The position numbers and the translations under genes were made by a program. The notes beneath the pieces were generated by a model, which saw only the letters and a list, made by a program, of their open reading frames with translations, made no database searches and was not told the DNA's origin. From positions 2,604,001 to 2,668,000 of the forward strand of contig NC_003284.9 of the NCBI RefSeq assembly GCF_000002985.6: a stretch of 64,000 nt of DNA, in the 5' to 3' direction. The stretch is from Caenorhabditis elegans (Eukaryota > Nematoda > Chromadorea > Rhabditida > Rhabditidae). Numbering within the stretch: the stretch's first letter is position 1; each line of letters starts with the position of its first letter. This document shows positions 1 to 10,200 of this stretch, in pieces.

Positions 1-380
1 TGTTAACAAATTGACGCGAGATAAACTACCAAAGTATGCATTAAAAGGTTTATTATTTTAGAGAAGATAAAACTAAATTCGGGCTGTTGCGACGAAGAAA
101 ATCTGGTGAAATTTCAGGCTAAATTTGGCTTTATTTTTTAGAAATATTTTGAAAAGTCTCATTATGGAATTCGGTTGTGTTGAACCAATTTTAGTCTATT
201 TAAGCAAAATACCCGCAAACTCTGGGATTTTCATCTGAAAAATTAGTTCTGAAAATTCGTGCAATTCCAATAAATAATAGAAAACTATTCAATCTTGACG
301 CCAAAAGGATTGGCAGAAATTTAAAGAAAATTTTAAGAAATTTCCACTTTTTTAGTGATTAACTTTATCTTTAATTCCAG

Positions 381-2274
381 CTTGCCCTGATGAAAGCTTT
401 CGCACCAATATTTCCATTGATTCAACTAGCATTCTACACGAGAAACGAATTTGAATGTGATATTGTGATAAGTGAGTTTCTGAAACATGCAACAATTCTG
501 AAAAACATGTTTTCAAACTTTCAGAACTCGAACCGGATTGTACGCCTAAACCAATTCCAGAACGGCTCAATTATCCAGATGGCTCATTTATCGAAAAGGG
601 CAATAAGCCAGCGAATACTTGGTAAGCCAACCAATCTCCTCAGATTCTGCTTTTTCTCGCGCTTTTCTCCGATTTATTCTTCCTACTTGGCAAGGGCTCT
701 CTTTTCAGGGAAGAGATGCACACGATGCTAATTGACGGGTGCTACAAAATGATGAGGCAGCTCAAGATCAAAGAATCAACATTTGTGCTTTACAAGATGC
801 TGCTCTTCCATAATCCAGGTAGGATTAAATGGGGGGTTTGACGTCATTCAAAAATCTTCTTTTCTCATTTTCTCATGTTGCAATTTTTTAAATTGTGAAA
901 ACAAGTCTCGCAAAATACGTTGTAGTCTTTCCACGAGATTTTTCTAGCAAGATCATCAAGTTCAAATATAAATCATTTAGATGCTGATGGACTATCCTCA
1001 CTTGGAAAAAAGACGATTGAGAATGAGAGGATGCGTTTGCTGACTCAATTGTTCAGCTATCTGTCAACGGAACGAGGAAAAGAAGCTCAAACAATTTTCT
1101 CCAATCTGCTGATGATGTCAGCAACGTTGAGTGTGAGTTGTTTCAGGGGTTTCAACTATTTGGAAGGAATTATTTTTTTCTTAAAATTTTTTGTAACCAG
1201 AAATGTCAAACTCACACAGATTAAAAGTTGGATTTTATTGATATAAAACTATGCAAAACACAAAACTGCTGAACTCATAATTTTAGCACATAATTTTGAT
1301 TTATAGCGCTCATGGTTGCAGACCAGCAATTTTTCAAAATTATCTAGTGCGGCATCTAATCTCAAGATATTTATTAAACATTAAAGGTGGTGTAGTCCAA
1401 TTTTTTATTGCTTTATTACACTCAAAATTGTCTGAAAACACCGAATTTCATAATGAAAGTTCTTGAAAAAAAACTTTAATCACCGTCAAATTCAACTTGA
1501 TTCAGGTATTTTGAAGTTGATGGACAAAGAGATTTGGTAATTTTTTTTTTAATCTCTTCGTCCATCGACTTTAAAAAACCTAAATCGAGCTGAAAACGCA
1601 GAATATTTAACTATTATGCTCAAAATTTGACGGTTTAAAAAACGTTTTTTTAATTGTTTCCAGCCGCTGCGACATTGTCAAGTCACTCAAATTTAAATTT
1701 TCAACTAATTTCTAATTTTAGTCCATTTTTTGAGCCGTCATAATTTTTTTGAGATATTTTCAAGAAGTTTTATTACGAAATTCGGTGTGGTCAAACTATT
1801 TTAAGTCTCATAAAGCAATAAAAAATTCATCAACACCATATTTAAGGATGTAGACAAATATTTGCTTTTTCCTGAAAATACACATTAAATATTTAATCTG
1901 AGATAACTGAAAAAATACACAAAAATGTCCGAAAAAAAATTCCGGCAATTTTCAATTTTACCTCTGGGGTTGCGGAGTACCGTTCTTATGACCAAACATG
2001 GCCTAGTATTAAAAGGAAAGAATACTCCAAAGATTTTCAATCAAAGTTTGGTAAAGTGCCACTTTTTCCAAAAATTTTTATTACAAAAATTATATTTTTT
2101 TCTAAAAAATAGATATACATATAAGTGTAAAAAATTTATATTCACACAAAAACATAAATGACCCTATGTTATTTCCAGAAAACAGCATCATTCATCAAAC
2201 GTGTATTCGACTTCAATCATATCTTCAATCGAACCAATGACTTGATAGATCAGCTCATTATCGTTGGCTTGTAG
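381..2274 (+). CDS. Nuclear hormone receptor, C-terminal ligand-binding domain (5' partial)
   Basis: This is the 3' end of a nuclear receptor gene, coding for a ligand-regulated transcription factor. Exons read 381-471, 525-621, 709-818, 981-1132 and 2179-2274, with every junction in phase and bounded by AG/GT. The first exon gives the helix-5-like stretch ALMKAFAPIFPLIQLAFYTR. The later exons give EEMHTMLIDGCYKMM, then ENERMRLLTQLFSYLSTERG (helix 8/9 style) and a last exon ending NDLIDQLIIVGL. Order, length and hydrophobic spacing fit the divergent nematode NHR ligand-binding domain. The zinc-finger DNA-binding domain and start lie upstream of the window, so the exact NHR number cannot be given. 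The final intron (1133-2178, 1,046 bp) is much longer than the others and holds a palindromic repeat at 1388-1840. Certain as a spliced gene; the NHR assignment is by pattern. Confidence 0.75.
1388..1840. repeat. Palindromic repeat in last NHR intron
   Basis: The left end (AAGGTGGTGTAGTCC, then TTTTTTATTGCTTTA) is matched in reverse complement by the right end (TAAAGCAATAAAAAATTCATC, then AACACCA). Inner arms AATTTCATAATGAAAG and TTATTACGAAATTCGG also pair. The arms are diverged. It belongs to the large inverted-repeat family found at many places in the window. Confidence 0.7.
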
Positions 2275-3687
2275 ATCTTCCATTGTTGTTCTCCCTCCCT
2301 GTTGCAAAGTATTCACATCTCGAAATACCGATATTCTCTTACATTTCCATGTTTTTAAACAAAGATCTCAAGAAAATTACATTGGAATAGTTCTCAAATA
2401 GCTGAAATAATAATAATGGAATTTTCTAGTTGAGACGGTTTCACTGTATGTTTCTCTCTCATGTAGTCACAAATTTTTGTCCATATGCATTTTCATTTTT
2501 CATTCTGGAGTTCCACGTGCTTCTCATTTTGTCATCCTAGTGTTTTGTTTTACAGTCCTGTTTCCAAATATCTCTTTTCTTCCATCCAGTTTGCATGAAG
2601 AATAATACGATTGGTATTCGGGTAAGCTAGAGAGTCTATTTTTTAGTTCAAGCAGATTTCTATTGAAAAAAGACCGCCCCATTTATTTGTTGACTTGCCA
2701 TAAATTTATTGGGATAAAGACATTACAAGTTTTTTGTTTTCATTTTTGTCGTTTTTTATTCAGGATTATTCTGGATACAACTAAAAATACAAATATGCTA
2801 TTAAAAAATGGAATAAAAACGAGTATGGTGGAAACTGTTTTAAAGCTCTTATGGGAAACATTTAATCAGAATCGCTCTGAACAGTTATTGATTGAAAGAT
2901 TAATTTTTACTTCACGGAAACCCGAAAATATAATCAACGTCTTATTTGTTTCCGTAATTTTTTTTTAGCCATGCAGCCCCCAAGAGGTTTTTTGTTGTGA
3001 AATAAAATTAAAAAAGAGTAACGATTAGGAATATTTATGACGTATAAACGTAAAATTGCCCAATTGAACAAATTTCGGTCTGAAACTTCTTAAACATTGT
3101 TCAAGATTTTTATTTTTATGGCGGTTCAAATTTTTTGAAAATTTGCGCAAATTTTAGCTAAAATCTCGAATCTTGCCCATTTTCTAGTATCACAGCTTTT
3201 GGAATGAAACTAATTTAAATTTTAGCATCATATTTTATTGGACATTTTGTAAATTTAGGTATTTCAAATTATTTCATTGATTAAGGCATATTTGAAGTTT
3301 ACAGGTAACCAAAAATTACTGGCATTGTTCATCTATTGGAATTAAATATACCGTAATTAACAAAATTTATAACAAACGTGAAAAAAATTAGGCGAAATTC
3401 GAGATTGAAGTTAGGGTGATTTTTCAAATTTTTGAACTGCCATAAAAAATTTTTTACAAAATTTTGAGTAGTTTCAATACCAAATTCGCTAACTTTTGCA
3501 CATTTCGAGTCAATACGCATAAAAACGTTTGAACCGTTCATCCTCTTTTAAAATATCAGTTCAAAACTGTTGGGCAATGGAAAATAGTCTCTATGTATTT
3601 ATCTTGCATAATGAAAAGAAGAAAAAATTGGTAGATATAAAACCCAATATAAGAAAGTGCCATAGTTCTCTACATATTTTTTTTTCT
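2275..3687. other. Intergenic region with one palindromic repeat
   Basis: I see no supportable gene here. From about 3045 to 3541 lies a diverged inverted repeat. Its left arm holds the GAACAAATTTCGG motif, its right arm the matching CCAAATTCGCTAACTT. The motif AATTTCG...TGCTC...ACGT is shared with the repeats at 10.9, 12.1, 15.2, 15.8 and 43.6 kb. A 24-base open stretch between TTCCATCCAG and GGTAAGC at 2584-2625 looks like a small exon, but nothing around it can be joined to it. Confidence 0.5.
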
Positions 3688-3689
3688 GT

Positions 3690-3823
3690 GATGGGGTTAT
3701 TCAAGTAATATTGCGAAATGTATTTATGACGTCATAACTGAATTAAAATACATTTTAATACAGTTGTGACGTCGTTTTTCTACACTTTTTAATTTTACGA
3801 CACTACTTGAATAACCCCATAAC
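3690..3823. repeat. Short palindromic element (MITE-like)
   Basis: ATGGGGTTATTCAAGTA near 3690 is repeated in reverse complement as TACTTGAATAACCCCAT ending near 3823. Inner arms (TATTTATGACGTCATAACTG against CAGTTGTGACGTCG) also pair, so the whole 134 bp can fold as one hairpin. It has no coding capacity. Confidence 0.8.
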
Positions 3824-3865
3824 TTTCTCCGATTTGAAATCTTCTTTACTCAGTGTTTACACAAC

Positions 3866-4150
3866 ATGCATCCTTTAACATTTCTAGAAACATACGTTTC
3901 AGATGTGGAACTTAAGAACGTAATGAAGATGAATATCGCACCTGTTGACCTGAATACCCCTTTTATGGATAGAGGAGATGCTACAACGACGAATTTGGGA
4001 TTGATGCTATCTATGGCCCCAAGTTTTGCTTTCATCGCATTCGGATATGGGCCCCCGAAAGATCTAATCGTAGCTTCTGAGGACCGCCCACCTTACATCT
4101 CATCCCGACGACTAGGTCATTTCATTCGCACTTCTCCGAGTTCTTCCTAA
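3866..4150 (+). CDS. Unassigned 94-codon ORF, possible upstream exon
   Basis: An ATG preceded by TTTACTCAG opens 94 codons with higher GC content than its surroundings, ending 81 bp before the DUF1248-type gene. No domain is recognised. It could be a 5' exon of the next gene, a decayed exon, or chance. No consensus donor near its end gives an in-phase join to 4232. An antisense 61-codon ORF covers the same bases, which weakens the coding case. Confidence 0.2.
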   Translation: MHPLTFLETYVSDVELKNVMKMNIAPVDLNTPFMDRGDATTTNLGLMLSMAPSFAFIAFGYGPPKDLIVASEDRPPYISSRRLGHFIRTSPSSS

Positions 4151-4231
4151 ACGACTTTGAATATTTCAATTTCAACGTTTCTAAATAGTTGTTGCACTTA
4201 TTTATTTCAAACAGTTCTCCATTTCAGAAAC

Positions 4232-5836
4232 ATGCTTCAATCCGCCGCTCTTGTTGATATCGTTAACAAGACCCTGCCATATCAAGCTCTCGGAGACTCC
4301 CTTCTGCCAGTGAACAATAATGCCGAATTCATGAGCCACACAAATGCAATGACAGTGACGATTTGTGATGGAGAAGAGCCGATTGCATTCGGGTCCATTG
4401 TTAAGTGCAACGAACGACAAGCATATGTGATGCTTGGTGAAATTAATAAGAAGTTTCAAGACAAGACGGTGTGGATCGAGCAGGCATCTGTTGAGAACAA
4501 ATTGAACTACGTTTACAAGGTAAGCACTGGTAAATGTTTGAAATAGGGACCATCAGGTTTGGAGATGTTTATTTTTTCTACTTGAACAAAAACTAAAAAA
4601 CGGCAAAAATTGTCACAGAGCTGTTTTTGCTACGTGGCCTAGAAAAATTTAAAACTCGGCCAATGCATTAACTTTGATTTTTCACTGTAAATGTTTCTGA
4701 AACTGGACTAATTTGGTATTGAAAAGGGTATCTATAGAAATTGCTCAAAATAAACACTAATTACCGTGAACATGAAACCTCAACTTTTAATAAAATGATG
4801 TATGATTTAAGTAAATTTCAGATCACCAAGAGTGTTCCTCTTATCGACTATTCCGGAGAGTGTCACTTTGAGCAAACATTCAGAACCCGTGAGGAAAAGT
4901 AACCAATTTTAAATCGAAAAAATTCAGGCTCACCCTCAAAAATTTTCAGGCCTGTGCACCTTCATATGTTGGACATTCTCATCAACAACAGTGTTGGCCT
5001 AGTCAATATGGACATTTCAAAAAACATAACCGTCGATTTTGAGAAGTAGGACTTATTTGTTCTGCACAGACTTCACAACTATCTGAACATTTTCCAGGTA
5101 CTCGAACTTTGCATCCTGGAGAGACACTGTCGGATTTGTCGTCGGAGATAAAAATCTTTTCGAGCGCATCACTGTCAACAGGTACTTAAAATTTATATAT
5201 ATATATATATATTAAAACTTGAACTTCAAATTTAAGATTTGAACTTCTCTCGTTCGCATCAGACAACTCTGATGTCACCGTGGAAGACGTGAACGTTGAA
5301 AAGCTGGGCCAAGTTCTCGACTATGATTCGGAAATTTCTATTTACGATAGAGAAGAGTTCCTCACCGCACTTCTCAAAACTGGAGGAGTGAGTTCAGCAG
5401 AGATTTTAGAGAAATATGTACCATCATTATACAGGTATCAGCCAAAATTGCCAAGGAGAATGGACAGGTAACTGGGTACATTGTGAATACCAATGATAAC
5501 ATTCTACAGTGCTACGGAGAAAATGAAAAAACCCAAAAGTGAGACAACTTTCAAAACTGTATAGAGTTCATTTCAAACTTGATATTCAGAGCACTTTTCT
5601 CCTCTGCTGCTGCAAAGATGAACGCTAAAGTCACAATGTACATTCGCAAGGATGCTGGACAACCTATGGATCAATTGTCGAAGGTCACCCGACTAAATTC
5701 TCTCAACCGTTTATATTTTATTTTTCAGACTGCTGAAAGCAGAACTCCAATTACCAGACTCAACACACGTGTCATTGTGAGCACCGTCAAGTATAACAAG
5801 GTCGCCTGTTTCAACATGGGGCTTCATTTATTCTAA
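4232..5836 (+). CDS. GNAT-like protein of the DUF1248/YitH type
   Basis: Eight exons join in phase to 333 residues: 4232-4519, 4822-4898, 4950-5045, 5098-5181, 5237-5387, 5435-5538, 5590-5683 and 5729-5836. The second half carries the C-terminal signature of YitH-like acetyltransferase domains: LDYDSEISIYDREEFL, then GQVTGYIVNTNDNILQCYG, an A-rich helix (ALFSSAAAKM), and near the end ITRLNTRVIV followed by FNMG. The N-terminal half (AMTVTICDGEEPIAFGSIV) is consistent with a GNAT fold, but I see no clear acetyl-CoA loop of the Q/RxxGxG/A type, so activity is doubtful. The start is placed at the ATG that follows TCCATTTCAGAAAC; that acceptor suggests trans-splicing to a leader. Most introns are 45-60 bp. 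A possible polyadenylation signal AATAAA lies near 5972. The family is expanded in nematodes and its substrates are not known to me. Confidence 0.75.
5194..5212. repeat. TA microsatellite in an intron
   Basis: About nine TA units lie inside the 55-bp intron between 5181 and 5237, so they make up a third of that intron. Confidence 0.8.
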
Positions 5837-7234
5837 TTTTTGGGGTTCGACGGTTTTTCATTTAATTCTATTTATGTTTTTCTTATTGAATAGCCAAATG
5901 TGTTTTATATAAAGAATTAATAAGCACTACGGTTTAATATGCAATTTTTTTTATTGACAAATTATAGCTTCAATAAATTGAATAGTACTTTTTGGCTTAT
6001 TTTTTACAGGGTGGCTTATTATTAGTATACAGGGTGGTCCCAGGTATGCTCGCGCAAAATGATGATTTCTGTGGATACTCGGATTAGATAAATTATTGAG
6101 TATGGTGTAGAGTTGAATCCGAATCGTTAAGAATTTGTTTTTGTTATTTTGGGATGATAAGCTAAGGTGTCTATACGAAAATAGAAACGCAATGTATGCA
6201 ATTAATTTGTTTGCGTTTCAAAAAACGTTCAAATCAATAAAAATCTGAACATTTACATGTAAATGCGTACACTTTAATCTTTTGTGTTTACTGCGAGCAA
6301 ATTAAGTATATTCACTTGCTTTTTGCTAACTTGAACTAAAAGCTACAATCATGTAATCAGGGTTTCCATCTGATGTGGTTCTTTTTTTGCTCCCGACACT
6401 TTTCGGGTTTCGCGCCGCACTACACAGGAAACGTGGCTCGCGGCCATAACTACACATGGTGTATGGCTAACTCAATACAATTTGATCTACAAAAAATGCG
6501 GGAATATTTTTCCAGAAAAATTGTGACGTCAGCACGCTCTTAACTATACGAAATCAGATGAGATGTCTGCGTCTCTTCACCCGCGCTTTTCGAAGATCAA
6601 AGCAAAATTATTTCTGACTCCACGTGAGATTATAAATTGAATCATAGAATAGTGAAAATTTAAAAAAAAAAAGAATAAAATTTGGTATGATTTTTCTAAA
6701 GTTGAAAAATCTCAATTTGCTTCGATTCAAATTTGGACCTCGTGCTAAAAAATTTGTTTGATGGAGCGCGATTGCATGTTTCTATGTTTGTTTTTTGTTA
6801 TTTTTCTAGTTATTTTTCGGGTATTCAGTGTATTTAATTTGTTTATTTCAAAAAAAAACTTGTGATTAGAAATGTGATTTTAAAAAAACAGGTTACATAA
6901 CCGGGAAAAATATAAATATCTCATTCTGAGACGAATGATGAAAAAGAAAAAAAAAGATGGGATTATAGAACGACAGGACATCTAGATGATTTGCAGATTG
7001 CACTAGTCGGGCTTCTGTGGTAAGCGAACAATTATGTAAATGACGTGGAAATGCTGGGAAACGAACACAAACTCTAAGGCAGTTTTTGAGCGTATTTCTT
7101 ATTACTAAAAACGATAAGAAACGGAAAGAACTGGAAGGTGGTAAAGGGGAAATGTTAGTTGAGAAACGGTCTGGTCTCTCGTACACACTTACAAATAACT
7201 TTAATATATCTTAAAAAGAAGTAGAGAAAAGAAA
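5837..7234. other. Intergenic region between convergent genes
   Basis: The + strand gene ends at 5836 and the - strand ENPP gene ends at 7235, so this holds both 3' ends. At 6440-6545 there is half of the repeat family built from GATCTACAAAAAATGCGGGA and a CACGCTCTTAACTATACG-type block, also seen at 7.85, 9.93, 14.27 and 19.9 kb. A TATTAAAG hexamer context near 7200 may serve as the ENPP polyadenylation signal. I see no gene. Confidence 0.5.
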
Positions 7235-10200
7235 CTAGAAGAAGAAGTGCAAAAGCACAAAAATAGAGCACAGAAGTGTGCCAGATGACCGAAAAGCCGA
7301 GCTATCGACTGGACCACGGTTCTCCCATCCTTCACTCAACATATTTTCAACGTTTGTCCATGTTCCATTGTGTGGGTGAGCAGGTTCTATACTCAGAATG
7401 TTCAAGAGCATCTGATAGACATCGACGATTTCGATTGGGCCGAATCGTTCGTTTTCTCTGAATGCTGGTCCCCGAGCAACAAAGATTCCTTTCATATCGT
7501 CGTGGTATGGCTCCCAGCCGGACGCTTGTTTTGCGTCAATTGTTGGGTCACCGCTGTGTGGAACAGTTGGAAGTTCTTTCTGAAAATGTGTGATTACTAA
7601 ATCTGATACTACAAAAAATGTCACGTTTTGGGGGAAGTTAAACTGATAAGTATTTTCAAGGAAACGAATCATAATGTTTTTTGGAATAATCAATAATTCT
7701 ACAAATTTCGGTTTCTGTGTATTACAAGCACTCATTTTTAAATTAAATTAAATTATTATAAATTTCTCCATATAAAATAAACGTGATATGAAGTTTTCCT
7801 CGTTAAGCTTAGAACTGGTTATTTCCTAACAGGTAAGTAAGTCAGAAATACCACGTGGTATTAGAGTGTCTCATCTCGGCTTGATCTACGCTGATCTGCA
7901 AAAAATACAAGAGTTGAGAGGCAGAGTTTTCATCTGATCTCGCATGGTTAAGAACGTGCTGACGTCATATTACTTTGGACGAAAAATTGGAAACTAGAAA
8001 TTTCGAGCTCAAAATAAGCCACAAAAATCACTCTTTACTGGATTTACATTTTCAGGAGACTTTGGGAATTATAATAGTATTGCAATAATTTTTAAAGTAC
8101 ATAATTTTTCATTGGCATAAAAATTCTCAAACTCCTCTAATACACCTAATTACTTTCACTTTTCGAAATAATGTTTTATAGTGTTGTAGATAAAGTTTAT
8201 AATTCTACGGAAAATTTCAAAATCTTCCAATTTTTTAAGTGTCACAAGAAAAGAGTATTTGTTAAATCTGCTTAAATCTTAGTTTTGTTGAATCATATTT
8301 CTATTGAGTTAAATAAAGAAGTTCAATTCAGAGAAGGTGAATTCTCAGTGCACCATAAGCTAAAAATGTACCCTGATGAATGAAAAAAGGCAGAAAAACT
8401 ACTAGTAATATAATTATAAAAATACTCCATTATTTTTCCAGACAAAGACAAATGGTACTTAGAGTTGCCGACCAGGGCTGTGCGGCTGTTTTTGACCGTT
8501 TTTCAACGTATATTTGAAAAATTCTGCCTGTGAAATGAAGAAAGCTGGCAGCCGAATTTTTCCACCAGCCGCACATCCTTGTTGCCGACGCATGTTTTCT
8601 CACAATTTTGTCTAAGTTCCAACTTACTGTCACAACACTTGTTCCTGGCTTTGTAATCAGTACAACACCACTCATAAACCGCGAGTTTTTCCAGTGAAGA
8701 TCGTCGGGCAATTCAGACATCTTTAAAACATTTTCATTATACTACATATACAATATTTTATTTCTTACTCTGTATGTCTTCACGAATGGAGTGTCGTTCT
8801 CGTCGTAGTCTCCCATTGGTGACCACACTTCGCACACGCTGAACTCGTAGTGAACCTGTAAAACGAGGATCATATTATTGAAATTTGATGACTATACTCA
8901 CAGTTCCCTCATCTTCAGGGTTCGTGAAAACCATGATCATGCTGTGTGAATTTACGACTTTTTTCACCTGTAACATACTTTTTCAATATTAAAATTTTAT
9001 ATTTTGAATAATATTACCAAAGAATAATCTGGAAGACATTGTTCCATAAAGAATTGTTCTTCTTTCTGTAGTGGTGTATATCCATGATCAGACATAACAA
9101 CCAAGTTGGTTGAAGAGAACAATCCGCGATCCTCAAGCAGTTGCTGCAAATATTGCCCATATAATTATATCGATGAGAGAGTGGAGAGAAAAAACGACGA
9201 GACTGCTAGCTAGTATTTAGTGTGCGTATGTGAGGTACACAAGCATCGGTGGTTCAGTGGTAGAATGCTCGCCTGCCACGCGGGCGGCCCGGGTTCGATT
9301 CCCGGTCGATGCAATTCTTTTGGTATTTGGATAAAGTTTAGTAACGTTTTGTAGACTATTACTCAAGAACATTTAATTACCTCCATTCTAATTTTCAACC
9401 CACCTGAAGCTCATTGATATAGAGATCAAATCGTGCAACTTCTTGTTCAACTTCGTCCGATTCTGGACCATGTTCTTTCTGGGCGTTTCCAATGTTTGCA
9501 TATCGAATAAGGAACATTTGTTGCTTGTAAACTTGATATTTTGAGATTCTGTTCGCAATCTCTGGGAAGATGTCTCTCAAATTATCAGTCTGATGTTGGT
9601 CATCAAGGTTTGCCCAACGCTTCTCAGGAACTTGTACAACCATGTCATAAAAGGCTCTCTGAAATTATTCAGTGTAATGAAGTTAGAAACATGTTTCAAT
9701 TTACATGGCAATGTGCAAACCAATAACAATGAACGTCTACTCCAGCTTTTCCGGCAGTGTACCAGAGGGGTGCTTTTGCATCATCCCACCACACGTCTTC
9801 AGTATCATTTGGTCCTGAACGTTTAAAATTATTTAAATTTAAAAAAAATCAGAATGAAAATTTCAACCTAGAGGCTTTCCGCAGTGACCGGTTTTCAAAA
9901 TTTTCGACAATGCACGTGGTGTCAGAACGTCCCATTTCGGGTTGATCTACGTTGATCTACTAGTGACGCGGGAATTTAGAGGCAGATTTCTCAAGTGGTT
10001 TCACATGGTTAAGAACGTGCTGAGGTTACATTTTTTGAGGAAAAATTCCCGCATTTTTTGTAGATCAAACCGTAACGGGACGGTCCTTACATCTCGTTGC
10101 AATTTTGACAATTGCCGCGCGCCGCCTGAATTCAACACACCTGTTCCTCGTTCGAAAGTGAAGTTTGTTTTGCGATCCCACATATAATCTGCGGTGAATC

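Noticed and set aside
5935..6060. ACAGGGTGG motifs as transposon ends
   Set aside because: Two direct ACAGGGTGG copies are present but no inverted partner or target duplication could be found.
8430..8627. Extension of ENPP exon 8628-8720 as an open frame
   Set aside because: GTAAGT at 8627 is a good donor and the open sequence beyond it is a palindromic repeat.
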